From: Lachnospiraceae bacterium
GTDB lineage: Bacteria > Bacillota > Clostridia > Lachnospirales > Lachnospiraceae
Length of the DNA: 64,000 nt
NCBI GenBank assembly: GCA_022799175.1
Contig: JAAWNY010000005.1
Coordinates: forward strand, 16,891-80,890
Direction of reading: 5' to 3'
Both the position numbers and the translations under genes were made by a program. Numbering within the stretch: the first letter of the stretch is position 1; each line of letters starts with the position of its first letter. Below are positions 35,351 through 44,491 of this stretch, in pieces. The notes beneath the pieces were generated by a model. That model saw only the letters and a list, made by a program, of their open reading frames with translations, did no database searches and had not been told where the DNA came from.

Positions 35351-37132
35351 TTATTCCCAGGGATTCCCATCTGGAGAAACCCTCTTCTGTTCCACCAACC
35401 AGATTCGCAGAAAATCCAACAGAGAACCATCATGTATCTCAGCCAAATTCTTCTGACTGACTTTTTCTGTATAACCCTTGTTTAAAAAAGCCACCGCATA
35501 GACTTCACTGTCCACCAATTCCTTATCACCACGAGTTACTAAAATATAAGGATAGGGATTACCATTCCCATCCGCGTCAAATCCTTCTTGAGCCAACTGC
35601 TTGGCCTGAGCTCCGGTCATGGACATAATAGCGTAACCTCCTTCATTCGAAGGGCAGATTGTGTTGATGATTTCATCATTGATTTTACCTGCATATAACT
35701 TTCCCGTAACGCTCGATTTCAGTTCCCCATATCTCTCATGAAATTCCCCGACAGAAATCATGGCAGCATCTGCACCCACAGCACTCCCCAGCGCCTTGCC
35801 GATCAGCTTTGCTGTTTCCTCCAAAGTAAAATCCGTCGTACTCTCGCAGAAGTAAAGCAAATCCGACTGGGTCAGGCTGCTGTTTTGAAGCTCATCCATC
35901 CGGGAAATGCACTGCGCTCCGTCCATATCATTCTCTTTCCGAAACCATTCCTTATATGCCTGCCCAATATTAACCAAATTATTCTCCCAACCAGCATAAG
36001 TCATCCGAAACGCCCGGCCATCCCAAAACGCCTGCTGTGCATCATAAATCAGGGAATCTTCCGGAATCTCACCGCTGTCAATGACACTCATCACACAAGG
36101 AGTTTCTTCACTAATAAGAGTTGTCTGCCCTTCATTAGAATAAATCAAAGACAAAATCCGAATAGCATTTTCCAACTTTTTTTCATTGCCTGGTTCCAGC
36201 AGACGCTTGCTGATTCCCAGATAAGAGACTGGACTGTACATATAGATATTTTTGCTACCATCTTCACTGATAAAAGGCATCATTCCCAGTTCGTCGCCGG
36301 TATCCGGAAACGCTGTAATATTGACTGTAGTCACTACAGTACAAAACACTGCTTTTCGATTGCCCAAATAATCCAAAATCAACTGTGGATCGTTCCGATC
36401 TTCCGGGTCCGTATAAAACATTCCCATATCTATGTACCGCTGAACATAATCCATCGTTTCTTCCCACACGCCTTTTGCCGTGGCATTTCCGGCCAGGAAA
36501 TCCCGCTCCCAGTCCATCCCCGCCGGCGTAGTCAGCCAACTGGTCTTTGCTAAATTAAATACGGTCGAAAAAGAACCTCCGGTTAATTGTGTGCCTATCA
36601 CTCCAGGAATCAACCCTGCTGCCTCAATCTCCGCACACAAAGACTCCAGTTCAGCAAAATTTCTAGGAACCTCCCATCCATACTCTTCCATCAATGTCTT
36701 GTTATAGAAAATACCATACATGGCATAATTCACTGGTAAGAGATAAATTCCCCCATCGATAGCCATCTGATCCAGAATCCTTGTAGAAAAGCTGTTGACA
36801 AAATCATATCCGGACAGATCCAGCAAACGCTCCTTCGCCAGTTCCTTATCCAAGATCTGAGATGTAATGAAAATATCTGGGATGTCATCTCCTCTCATCT
36901 GCGCCCAGCTATAACCGGTACGATTTCTTCCTGTATAAGGGGTAAGCTCCAGCTCAATATCCGGGTAAGTCTCATTCAGCAAATTCAAAAATTTGTCATA
37001 GCCATTCCAGATGCTCCAGGTCAACACATCCCCGTCGGGATCGGGAACTCTCTCTGAATGAGTGCAGGCAGACAACAACAAAAACGCCGCAACAGACAGC
37101 GCCAGCGAACGTCGTAAAAATCTTGTATCCAC
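35351..37132 (-). CDS. Solute-binding lipoprotein with 5'-nucleotidase-C-like domain (module A)
   Basis: A 593-residue lipoprotein starting at a GTG (37132) with GAGGAG nine bases upstream; the start gives a clean signal peptide ending in lipobox LLLSAC. Residues about 35-420 form a carbohydrate-type extracellular solute-binding domain (LTWSIWNGYDKFLNLL, DIPDIFITSQI, GIFYNKTLMEEYGWEVPRN). The last ~170 residues (ETAKLIGKALGSAVGADAAM, SSVTGKLYAGKINDEIINTI, GGYAIMSMTGAQAKQLAQEG) look like a 5'-nucleotidase C-terminal domain without its catalytic metallophosphatase half. No permease is near. It precedes a hybrid kinase and probably senses a ligand for it. Confidence 0.82.
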   Translation of the reverse strand: MDTRFLRRSLALSVAAFLLLSACTHSERVPDPDGDVLTWSIWNGYDKFLNLLNETYPDIELELTPYTGRNRTGYSWAQMRGDDIPDIFITSQILDKELAKERLLDLSGYDFVNSFSTRILDQMAIDGGIYLLPVNYAMYGIFYNKTLMEEYGWEVPRNFAELESLCAEIEAAGLIPGVIGTQLTGGSFSTVFNLAKTSWLTTPAGMDWERDFLAGNATAKGVWEETMDYVQRYIDMGMFYTDPEDRNDPQLILDYLGNRKAVFCTVVTTVNITAFPDTGDELGMMPFISEDGSKNIYMYSPVSYLGISKRLLEPGNEKKLENAIRILSLIYSNEGQTTLISEETPCVMSVIDSGEIPEDSLIYDAQQAFWDGRAFRMTYAGWENNLVNIGQAYKEWFRKENDMDGAQCISRMDELQNSSLTQSDLLYFCESTTDFTLEETAKLIGKALGSAVGADAAMISVGEFHERYGELKSSVTGKLYAGKINDEIINTICPSNEGGYAIMSMTGAQAKQLAQEGFDADGNGNPYPYILVTRGDKELVDSEVYAVAFLNKGYTEKVSQKNLAEIHDGSLLDFLRIWLVEQKRVSPDGNPWE

Positions 37133-37163
37133 GAGATATGTCTCCTCTCGATTTTGTTTCATT

Positions 37164-37754
37164 CTACTGATAAACGGAAAAAATGTCAAGAGATGTAAAC
37201 TTCACCACCGGCTCAGGCTCCTTCTCATGTACCTGGATAATTTTCTCCATCCAAACCATATTATACCATCGTCCGAATTTATACCCACATTTATAAAATT
37301 CACCCACCATACGATATCCCATATGAGCATGAAACTGAATGCTATTTTTTGTCAGATACTCATCCTCCACTTCTGGATTTCCAATACATGCATTTAAATT
37401 CGTGATATTCTGAGCACGGGAAATCTCCTCAATTGCCTGATAGAGCTTCTTCCCAATCCCTCTCTTTTTCATGTCTTCTCTCAGATAGATACTCACCTCA
37501 GCGGCCCAGTCATAGGCCGCCCGCCCCACAAAAGGTCCCGTGTAGGCATAGCCCAACAATTCTCCCCCCTGATCCGCCACCAGATAGGGGTATCTTTTCA
37601 ATGTTCTTTCTATTCTGGCCCTAAATTCCTCAAGTCCTGGCACATCGCATTCAAAGCTGATTGCTGTTTTCTCCACGTAAGGCCGGTAGATTTCCAGCAA
37701 TTCCCCAGCGTCTTCCATCGTAGCGACCCGAATCCGTACGCCATTTCTATCCAT
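37164..37754 (-). CDS. GNAT acetyltransferase (phosphinothricin acetyltransferase-like)
   Basis: A 196-residue Gcn5-related N-acetyltransferase. Typical blocks: RVATMEDAGELLEIYRPYV at the N-terminus and the acetyl-CoA loop REDMKKRGIGKKLYQAI, with YPYLVADQGGELLGYAYTG between them. The ATG at 37754 overlaps the upstream hybrid kinase by eight bases (AGGAGG ten bases before), so it is coupled to that kinase. The next gene (module A lipoprotein) starts 31 bases after its stop. Substrate unknown; the 'phosphinothricin' name reflects homology only. Confidence 0.88.
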   Translation of the reverse strand: MDRNGVRIRVATMEDAGELLEIYRPYVEKTAISFECDVPGLEEFRARIERTLKRYPYLVADQGGELLGYAYTGPFVGRAAYDWAAEVSIYLREDMKKRGIGKKLYQAIEEISRAQNITNLNACIGNPEVEDEYLTKNSIQFHAHMGYRMVGEFYKCGYKFGRWYNMVWMEKIIQVHEKEPEPVVKFTSLDIFSVYQ

Positions 37755-40437
37755 CTTCACTTGACCTCCTCTCTGTCAACCTCTCCTGCCCTTCCAGTAC
37801 AGTCCGTATGGTTTTCTCCAGCACTGCCATGTCAACTGGTTTTGACACATGTGCATTCATCCCCGCCTCTAAAGCATCTCGGATATCCTCCGCAAAGGCA
37901 TTTGCCGTCATAGCAAGGATCGGGATTCCTGATGCCAGAGGATGCTCCGAATTCCGAATAACTCTTGTGGTCTCATAACCATTCATCACCGGCATCTGCA
38001 CATCCATCAAAATTATCTGATATTGTCCTGGTTCGGAACGCGCAAAAGCTTCCGCCGCCAACTGGCCATTCTCAAAGATCTCACAAGTTGCTCCCGCCAT
38101 GGCCAAAAGCTCACAAAGAATCTCCGCATTGATCTCGTTGTCCTCTGCCACCAGAATATGCATCCCATGAAGGATGCTCTGTTCATCCCTCTCCTCCTGC
38201 TCCGACTCTTGATGCAACACCAAGTCCACCCGCTGACGAAAGCTAGTAAGGAAAAACGGCTTCTGCAGAAATGCATTTATCCCTGCCTCTCTTGCCTCCT
38301 CTTCCATCTCTTCCCAGTCATAGCCAGTCAGAATTAAGATCGGTATCTTTTGGGCAATTTCCTGACGAATTCGTCTTGCCGCCTCCACCCCGTCCATACC
38401 GGGCATTTTCCAGTCCAGAAGAACAACATCATATAAGCATCCCTTCTGAGCTGACTGCTTCACCATTGCAATTGCTGTATGACCATCCAGGGCATATTCC
38501 ACCTGAACGCCAAGTTCCTCCATAGCGGCCTGTATATGCTCACAAACTACCTCTTCATCATCAACTACTAAAATCTTTGTAATTCCATTCTTTTTCCAAA
38601 ATCCATAATCCATCGACTGTTCACTGATATGTAACTGTAAATCCACCGTAAAAACAGAACCCTTGCCCTTTTTACTCCTGACTACAATATTTCCTCCCAT
38701 CAGGTCTACCAGATTTTTTGTGATCGCCATCCCCAGGCCAGTCCCCTGAATTTTGTTAGTGATACTGTTCTCCTCCCGGGTAAATGCCTGAAAAATAGTC
38801 TGCACATATTCTTCACTCATACCATAACCATTATCTTCCACAATAAACCGAAAATGGGCAAACTGCCTGGCATGCTGTGGCAATTCCTGTACCGTCAAAG
38901 TGATATGGCCCCCATCCGGCGTATACTTGACTGCGTTAGACAATAGATTCAAAAGGATCTGATTTAGGCGTAGCTTATCCATCACTACTTGCTCATGTCT
39001 CAAATCTCTGCTAATCACCTCAAAAGAATGATTCTTTGCCCTCATCTGCGGGCGAATGATAGAATCAATATTTTCGATCAACTCGACAAGATTTTCATCA
39101 GAAAGGCTTAATGTAGTCTTTCCGGCCTCAATTTTACTGATATCCAGAATATCATTGATCAGCCCCAGCAAATGCTGACTGGAAGAAGTGATCTTTCTGG
39201 TATACTCTCGTACTTTGTCCGGATTTTCTGCATCTCTTGTCAGCAAAGCTGCAAAACCGACAATGGCATTCATGGGAGTCCGAATATCATGGCTCATGTT
39301 AGAAAGAAACGAGCTCTTGGCCTGGTTCGCTTCCTCCGCAATCCGAAAAGCTTCCTCTGCACTTTCTTTGGATCGGGCCAACATGATATTCGACTCCTCT
39401 AGCTTCCGATTCATCTCCTCCTGACGACGCAGATTCTCCTGCTCCTGCTTAAACAACCAGACACTTTTTTGCTGTCTTGCCACCATCACCAGAGCCAGAA
39501 TCATCATACCAAAAAGCAGAAACGCCAGAATCAAAAGCATCCGGATCACGGCTCCTACCATATCCACCGTTCCTGATGCCACAAAATCTGCCGGGAGCAA
39601 AAACAAGAGCATGGTATCATATTCAGCAAGCAATGTAATACAGTAATAATATTCCTTATCCATATATTTAAAACTTGTGCTGACCACGTCCTTCTCGGCA
39701 AGCTTCTCCCTCAAATCCGTAACCGATAACCCGCGCTGATGCTCCATGCCTTCTAACGCCTTGAGTACATTATATGCTGGAATGGTATCTCCGTCCGAAA
39801 TATCGTCATACATTCTCGTTCCATTGCTTTTCAAAATATACGTTTCACTCTGACTGCCATAAGCCGCACTGTCATAATACTCGGTCAGAGTATGGATATC
39901 CTTCAAAAGAACAATGTGCGTAAAACTAGTTCCCGTAACTCCCGCTTCAATCGGCTCTCTTAGCCTCTGTACGAATGCCCAGTAGCTACCGTCATAGCTA
40001 TCTGTATCAGAAATAAAGGTATACCGCATATCCCCTCCAGATACCCGGTCAATGTCCGTCCAGATTCCATGCTTCCCATCCTTATCATAGCAGTTACCAC
40101 GATGATCGAGAACCATCAATCGGGAACTATAGTTATCTGTCTCCAAAATCCTCTCAAGTTCCCGAATATATTCCGTCAGATCGCGAACACTGCCATACTC
40201 CCGTCTTTCCAGTTCATTCGCAGCAGTCGTGAGATAATTCCAATGAGCATTCAAAGCATTATTCAAATTGGTCCGCACCTGAGAAGTAATCTCGTTCAAC
40301 TGCGTAGTGCGTTCCACAAAAATCTGTTCTTGCAGGTATTCCGTAAAATAAACACCGCCAATCAACAAAAACACCAACAAGCAAACTGCCGGTACCACCG
40401 GTATCCATCTGCCGTATTTTCTTCTTGAGGAATTCAT
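37747..40437 (-). CDS. Hybrid sensor histidine kinase with two receiver domains (module B)
   Basis: An 896-residue paralog of the kinase at 32650-35325 with the same domain order: span (about 11-30), Cache-like sensor, span, HisKA (SFLSNMSHDIRTPMNAIVG), HATPase (LLSNAVKYTPDGG, GTGLGMAITKNL), receiver 1 (VLLDWKMPGMDG) and receiver 2 (ILMDVQMPVMNGYETT). The start at 40437 (MNSSRRKYG) has GGGAGGA ten bases upstream; the ATG ten codons earlier, behind AAGGA, is also possible. The sensor domains of the two paralogs differ most, which fits different ligands. It follows the module B lipoprotein. Confidence 0.92.
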   Translation of the reverse strand: MNSSRRKYGRWIPVVPAVCLLVFLLIGGVYFTEYLQEQIFVERTTQLNEITSQVRTNLNNALNAHWNYLTTAANELERREYGSVRDLTEYIRELERILETDNYSSRLMVLDHRGNCYDKDGKHGIWTDIDRVSGGDMRYTFISDTDSYDGSYWAFVQRLREPIEAGVTGTSFTHIVLLKDIHTLTEYYDSAAYGSQSETYILKSNGTRMYDDISDGDTIPAYNVLKALEGMEHQRGLSVTDLREKLAEKDVVSTSFKYMDKEYYYCITLLAEYDTMLLFLLPADFVASGTVDMVGAVIRMLLILAFLLFGMMILALVMVARQQKSVWLFKQEQENLRRQEEMNRKLEESNIMLARSKESAEEAFRIAEEANQAKSSFLSNMSHDIRTPMNAIVGFAALLTRDAENPDKVREYTRKITSSSQHLLGLINDILDISKIEAGKTTLSLSDENLVELIENIDSIIRPQMRAKNHSFEVISRDLRHEQVVMDKLRLNQILLNLLSNAVKYTPDGGHITLTVQELPQHARQFAHFRFIVEDNGYGMSEEYVQTIFQAFTREENSITNKIQGTGLGMAITKNLVDLMGGNIVVRSKKGKGSVFTVDLQLHISEQSMDYGFWKKNGITKILVVDDEEVVCEHIQAAMEELGVQVEYALDGHTAIAMVKQSAQKGCLYDVVLLDWKMPGMDGVEAARRIRQEIAQKIPILILTGYDWEEMEEEAREAGINAFLQKPFFLTSFRQRVDLVLHQESEQEERDEQSILHGMHILVAEDNEINAEILCELLAMAGATCEIFENGQLAAEAFARSEPGQYQIILMDVQMPVMNGYETTRVIRNSEHPLASGIPILAMTANAFAEDIRDALEAGMNAHVSKPVDMAVLEKTIRTVLEGQERLTERRSSEDG

Positions 40438-40525
40438 CCGGCCTACATCCTCCCTCTTTGCAACCATTTTGAAATCCTTATACTTTTTCTTCCTATCTCA
40501 ACACGCCATCGCGGCAACCTTCCGG

Positions 40526-42382
40526 TTACCGAAGCGTAATATAATCTACAGGCTTTGCCAGCTGCTTTCCCTTTGATGCCAGACGATCTATGATAATCTG
40601 CTTGTAGGGAATCTCCGTCTTTGTATAATCCATGACACCGGCAGCTGCCAGAGCCTCTTTTTGCATAAGAACTTCATTCCCTAGTACCGCCACAGAATAG
40701 CTCTTCGCATGATCCAACTCCCCGCCATCTATTGTCAGCTTTTCTAGCTCATAGCCGGTATCAGTCCTTCGGATCTCCATCTCAAAACCACTGGATACAT
40801 AGAGCGTAGAGTCATTGATCAAAGAACCCCGCATACCAGGTGTCGTCAGGATATATCTAAAATAATCATACAATTGCTCCCTGGTCATTTCACAGAGCAA
40901 GATGCTAGGAGACTCTCCCATCGTCAAAAATCCCAATTCTTCTTCTGTATAATCGCCGGCGGCAATATCGCCAGCCACGTTGATCGACTGGCCGACTAAT
41001 AGCTCTGTCCCCACCTCTTCCCTAAGAGTATTCATTATCGCGGATGCCGCCTGGCTGCCGCCATCGGCACAAAACGCATACGGATATCCATTATCAATAT
41101 GAGCCACCACTGGAGCATTTTCCTTCTCCTTCCCCATCATCGCATTAAACGCCTCAAAGGCCGATCGAGCATCAGGATATTCTCCAGTGATCATCCCCTG
41201 GACTATCGTCTTTGAACAAGAAAACATATCGGCAGAAGCCAGACGGATATACAATCGGTTATCCTCAACATAAGGCTTGAGATTCTCCAGCAAAGAAGAC
41301 GGCTCTAATTCTATATTTTTATTGTAGGCAATCATATTCTGACCACCTGTAATATGCTTTAAACCCTCTTCATTCAGCATAGCTTCCATAATATCAAGAA
41401 TCAGCTGCCGGCGCTCTGAAGTCTCCCCTGCCTTTGCGCTGGCAGCTACCTGAAAGGCTGGGTAAGTCAGATACCAGTTGTCCTCTTCCGTTTTTCCATA
41501 ATAAGGCATCAACAAAGATTCCCTATCGATGCTATACCGGACCGCCTCCTCGCCGGTTCCCCGAACCATGGCTGCCTGATGATTTTTATATACTTCAAAA
41601 ACCGAATCAACATTTCCCTCCATATCCTTCTTGGTAATCCCGGCATAGTCAATAAACTCCTGCATCCGCTCAAATACCGGCATCCATATTTCCTCGCTTA
41701 ACTGATTTGTCTGACCGCTCTCATACTTCTGACGCCATTCTCTTCCTGCCTGAGAAGTCAATTGTGAAGCCGAAAGCCCCTGCAAAATCTCCATACAAGT
41801 ATAGTCCGCACCAAAGTCAGAAAGGAACGGGCGAATCCCCAGCTCGCTCAGCTTCCGGCAAACAGCCACAAACTCCTGGTAATTGGCCGGAACTGGTATA
41901 TCATTTTCATCAAGCAGCGTTTTATTCATGATAATGCTATCGATCTCCGCACAAGCCGGGAGCCAGTTCACCGTGCCATCGTCATAAGTATAATTCCGCA
42001 GATAAAATTGATAAAAAGAATTCGCCAGTTCAGAATCGCTCAAATCCATCAGAGAATCTCTCCAAGAAGCCACATCCTTCAATGCAAAACGGCGCACCGT
42101 AAGGATATCTGGCAAATTATCATGCTCCTTTTTAAATCGATAAAAGTCCGTGGAATTGGTTGCGACATAAAACTCAAATTCCACATTCGGAAACTTATCT
42201 TGTAGATATTTTCCATAGCACTCTGTCATCTGATCGCTCCAAAAAGCAATCGTGACTTTTTCATTTTGGCTCTGTTCTTTTGATTCCACACGATCGTCTG
42301 CCGATTTTTCACCACATCCGGTCAAAAAAGAAAGTAGCATCATTCCTGCCAGAAGGACTCCTGACCATTTTCTGCTTCTCAT
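40526..42382 (-). CDS. Solute-binding lipoprotein with 5'-nucleotidase-C-like domain (module B)
   Basis: A 618-residue lipoprotein (lipobox SFLTGCG). Residues about 40-410 are a carbohydrate-type solute-binding domain (VTIAFWSDQMTECYGKYL, DNLPDILTVRRF, SIIMNKTLLDENDIPVP). Residues about 445-600 match a 5'-nucleotidase C-terminal domain well: VGQSINVAGDIAAGDYTEEE resembles the family's GGIR-DIPAGDITYGDL stretch, MTREQLYDYFRYIL its GxQLKEAL helix, and KSYSVAVLGNEVL its TYTVATNDYL. The metallophosphatase half is missing. It has a good promoter and is followed by the module B kinase. Confidence 0.83.
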   Translation of the reverse strand: MRSRKWSGVLLAGMMLLSFLTGCGEKSADDRVESKEQSQNEKVTIAFWSDQMTECYGKYLQDKFPNVEFEFYVATNSTDFYRFKKEHDNLPDILTVRRFALKDVASWRDSLMDLSDSELANSFYQFYLRNYTYDDGTVNWLPACAEIDSIIMNKTLLDENDIPVPANYQEFVAVCRKLSELGIRPFLSDFGADYTCMEILQGLSASQLTSQAGREWRQKYESGQTNQLSEEIWMPVFERMQEFIDYAGITKKDMEGNVDSVFEVYKNHQAAMVRGTGEEAVRYSIDRESLLMPYYGKTEEDNWYLTYPAFQVAASAKAGETSERRQLILDIMEAMLNEEGLKHITGGQNMIAYNKNIELEPSSLLENLKPYVEDNRLYIRLASADMFSCSKTIVQGMITGEYPDARSAFEAFNAMMGKEKENAPVVAHIDNGYPYAFCADGGSQAASAIMNTLREEVGTELLVGQSINVAGDIAAGDYTEEELGFLTMGESPSILLCEMTREQLYDYFRYILTTPGMRGSLINDSTLYVSSGFEMEIRRTDTGYELEKLTIDGGELDHAKSYSVAVLGNEVLMQKEALAAAGVMDYTKTEIPYKQIIIDRLASKGKQLAKPVDYITLR

Positions 42383-42428
42383 AACAGGTGTTCCTCCATT
42401 CGCTTTTTAAACACTCTTTTTGCGTTTA

Positions 42429-42457
42429 ATCATACCACTGTACAGAAAAAAGCGCAA
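42429..42457 (-). promoter_or_regulatory. Promoter of sensory module B
   Basis: -35 TTGCGC (42457-42452), 17-base spacer, -10 TATGAT (42434-42429). It lies between the end of cobS and the module B lipoprotein, so the sensory block need not rely on the cobalamin operon. Confidence 0.65.
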
Positions 42458-42499
42458 GCTGTCTTACCAAATGCTCCCATGCATATACATAGTCGTATT

Positions 42500-43345
42500 T
42501 CAGCACACCACCGCCAAGGCCCCCAACATCCCCAGCTCGCAAAGCTGCAGAAAATATCCTGCCAAATCCCCAGTAATTCCGCCAAACTCTCTCAATATCA
42601 TCCGATGATACCAGATAAATATAACGACTGCCGCAGACACGGTAAATAATCCGACCAACCAGCCTCCTATACAAAACAAAAAAAATACGGCGGCCATACC
42701 CCAGACTATCATAGATATCTGCACCACCCGTGTCTGTGCGCCTTTCGCAAAGGTACTGACTAACCCCTCTGCTCTCGCCTTTGGCCACGAGACCACCGAC
42801 CAGCCGCTCAGCGCCCGCTCCAGCACATAGATTCCTGCTACCGCCGGAAATGCCTTTTCTTTCAATTCACTAAATGCGGCCAAATATAATAGAAGATAAA
42901 CGCTACATCCTAAAATGGCAAACGCTCCTGTATGTGGGTCTTTCATAATTTCCAGCTTTCTTTTTGCTGGCTGGCAAGAACTGCGGGCATCCACTACATC
43001 CAAAAATCCATCCATATGGATTCCTCCTGTAAGAAGCACAGGAAGTCCAGTGCCAATGCAGGCATAAGCAATCTTTCCCAGTGCCACTTTTTGAGCCGCC
43101 CAGTCAAATCCTACCATCACTCCTCCCATCACCACCCCGATCAGCGGAAAAAAACAAAGTGCATATTTCATACCCTCTGCCGTCCATTCCACCTGTGAAA
43201 CCGGAATCCGCGAATACATGGCAAACGCAATCATCAGGCTTTCGTAAACCGTTCTGCTTTTTTTCCTTTCTTTTTTCTCACTATCCATACTATTACTATT
43301 CATACTTTTCCTGATTTCATCCCTTCCTGCGCTATACTTTGTCAT
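42500..43345 (-). CDS. cobS: Adenosylcobinamide-GDP ribazoletransferase (cobalamin synthase)
   Basis: A 281-residue membrane enzyme that joins adenosylcobinamide-GDP and alpha-ribazole, the last assembly step. Motifs: FAMYSRIPVSQVEWT, GGIHMDGFLDVVDA (metal-binding Asp residues) and MKDPHTGAFAILG, with about six spans after them. The ATG at 43345 overlaps the cobU stop as ATGA with GGAG just before. A later ATG at 43303 would drop a 14-residue polar leader. It is the last gene of the cbiD operon. Confidence 0.93.
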   Translation of the reverse strand: MTKYSAGRDEIRKSMNSNSMDSEKKERKKSRTVYESLMIAFAMYSRIPVSQVEWTAEGMKYALCFFPLIGVVMGGVMVGFDWAAQKVALGKIAYACIGTGLPVLLTGGIHMDGFLDVVDARSSCQPAKRKLEIMKDPHTGAFAILGCSVYLLLYLAAFSELKEKAFPAVAGIYVLERALSGWSVVSWPKARAEGLVSTFAKGAQTRVVQISMIVWGMAAVFFLFCIGGWLVGLFTVSAAVVIFIWYHRMILREFGGITGDLAGYFLQLCELGMLGALAVVC

Positions 43346-43923
43346 CGAACTCCATGGTTTCCTGTTTTTATGGATAAGGCAATCCCATATACCACCTCTG
43401 TCACCTGATCGGCCATAGCTGCCAATTCCCGATTTATTTGTCCCAACAACCGAATATACCGCATCGTCTCCGCTTCGTAAAAGCATCCGTCTGAAAACAC
43501 CTCATTCGTAATGATGATCACGATCGCGGCACAATCCTGCAAATGCCAGATTCCTCTTTGAATCCGCCCTAAAATCTCCTCGTCTGTTCCCCCTTCTTCA
43601 AATAGCTCATTCGCCACCAAATTGGACATACATTCCAATAAAATCACCGTATTTTTCCAAAGCCCTGCCTCAGATACTGCCTCTTTTTCCTTTACTGGTC
43701 TTTTCGGTAGCACCACGGTTTCGAGATTGCGATATACTTCTATCGTATGAAATCCTTTGCCCAAGCGCTGTTGACGATGTCTGGCTACCCGTGCCTTTCC
43801 CTCTTCTCCCCAAGGCCGCATCGTAGCCAGATAATAACGGTATCTGCCTTTGGCCTCCTCTGCCATCTGTTCCCCATAAACAGACTTCCCGCTGGCGCTG
43901 CCTCCGGTAATTAAATGGATCAT
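43342..43923 (-). CDS. cobU: Adenosylcobinamide kinase / guanylyltransferase
   Basis: A 193-residue bifunctional enzyme that phosphorylates adenosylcobinamide and then attaches GMP. P-loop GGSASGKSVYGEQ at the N-terminus, RVARHRQQR (the guanylated His region), LLECMSNLVANELFE and ITNEVFSDGCFYEAETMRYIRLLG are the CobU blocks. Start and stop overlap cbiT and cobS by four bases each (ATGA), so the three are tightly coupled. It is a full version, unlike the short cobU-like gene at 31232-31624. Confidence 0.94.
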   Translation of the reverse strand: MIHLITGGSASGKSVYGEQMAEEAKGRYRYYLATMRPWGEEGKARVARHRQQRLGKGFHTIEVYRNLETVVLPKRPVKEKEAVSEAGLWKNTVILLECMSNLVANELFEEGGTDEEILGRIQRGIWHLQDCAAIVIIITNEVFSDGCFYEAETMRYIRLLGQINRELAAMADQVTEVVYGIALSIKTGNHGVR

Positions 43924-44480
43924 TTCTCACCCCCTGGCAGGGTGATCACATACACCGGATTCTGTCCCTGCATCAGATGATAATTTCCCAACTTTTCAGC
44001 CCTTGCCACCTGCACACTGACAATCTCCGCTTCTCGCTCACAACGTTGAAGATATTCCCCCACCGCTGTCAATGTCTCCAGAGCAATGACATTAAGTACT
44101 ACTCGTACCTGGGGGTTGAGCTTTTGTACCTGATCCAATATCTTTGCTAACTCTCCCCCACTGCCTCCAATGAATACCCGGTCCGGAACCGGAAGTCCCG
44201 TTAGAGCCTCTGGTGCACGGCCTTGAACTACCGTCAAATTTTCCGCTCCCAGAACCTCTTGATTCCTGCGAATCAGCTCGCATCCCTCTTCTTTCTGCTC
44301 AATAGCATAGACATGACCCTCTCTTGCGATCAAAGCTGCCTCGATTGCCACTGATCCGGTTCCTGCTCCGATATCATAAATAATACTGTCTTCTTGCAAC
44401 TCCAGTTTAGCAAGTGAGATCGCCCGAATCTCACTTTTCGTCATGGGAATTCTGCCGCGAATAAAGCGTTTATCCTCCAT
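43920..44480 (-). CDS. cbiT: Cobalt-precorrin-6B C15-methyltransferase (decarboxylating), CbiT
   Basis: A 186-residue SAM methyltransferase with the opening GRIPMTKSEIRAISLAKL, motif I DIGAGTGSVAIEAA, and PDRVFIGGSGGELAKIL. It methylates C15 and decarboxylates the acetate side chain on C12. In this operon its C5-methylating partner CbiE is fused to CbiJ one gene upstream. AGGAGG lies before the ATG, and it is coupled by ATGA to cobU. Confidence 0.94.
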   Translation of the reverse strand: MEDKRFIRGRIPMTKSEIRAISLAKLELQEDSIIYDIGAGTGSVAIEAALIAREGHVYAIEQKEEGCELIRRNQEVLGAENLTVVQGRAPEALTGLPVPDRVFIGGSGGELAKILDQVQKLNPQVRVVLNVIALETLTAVGEYLQRCEREAEIVSVQVARAEKLGNYHLMQGQNPVYVITLPGGEK

Positions 44481-44491
44481 TTCCGATCCTC

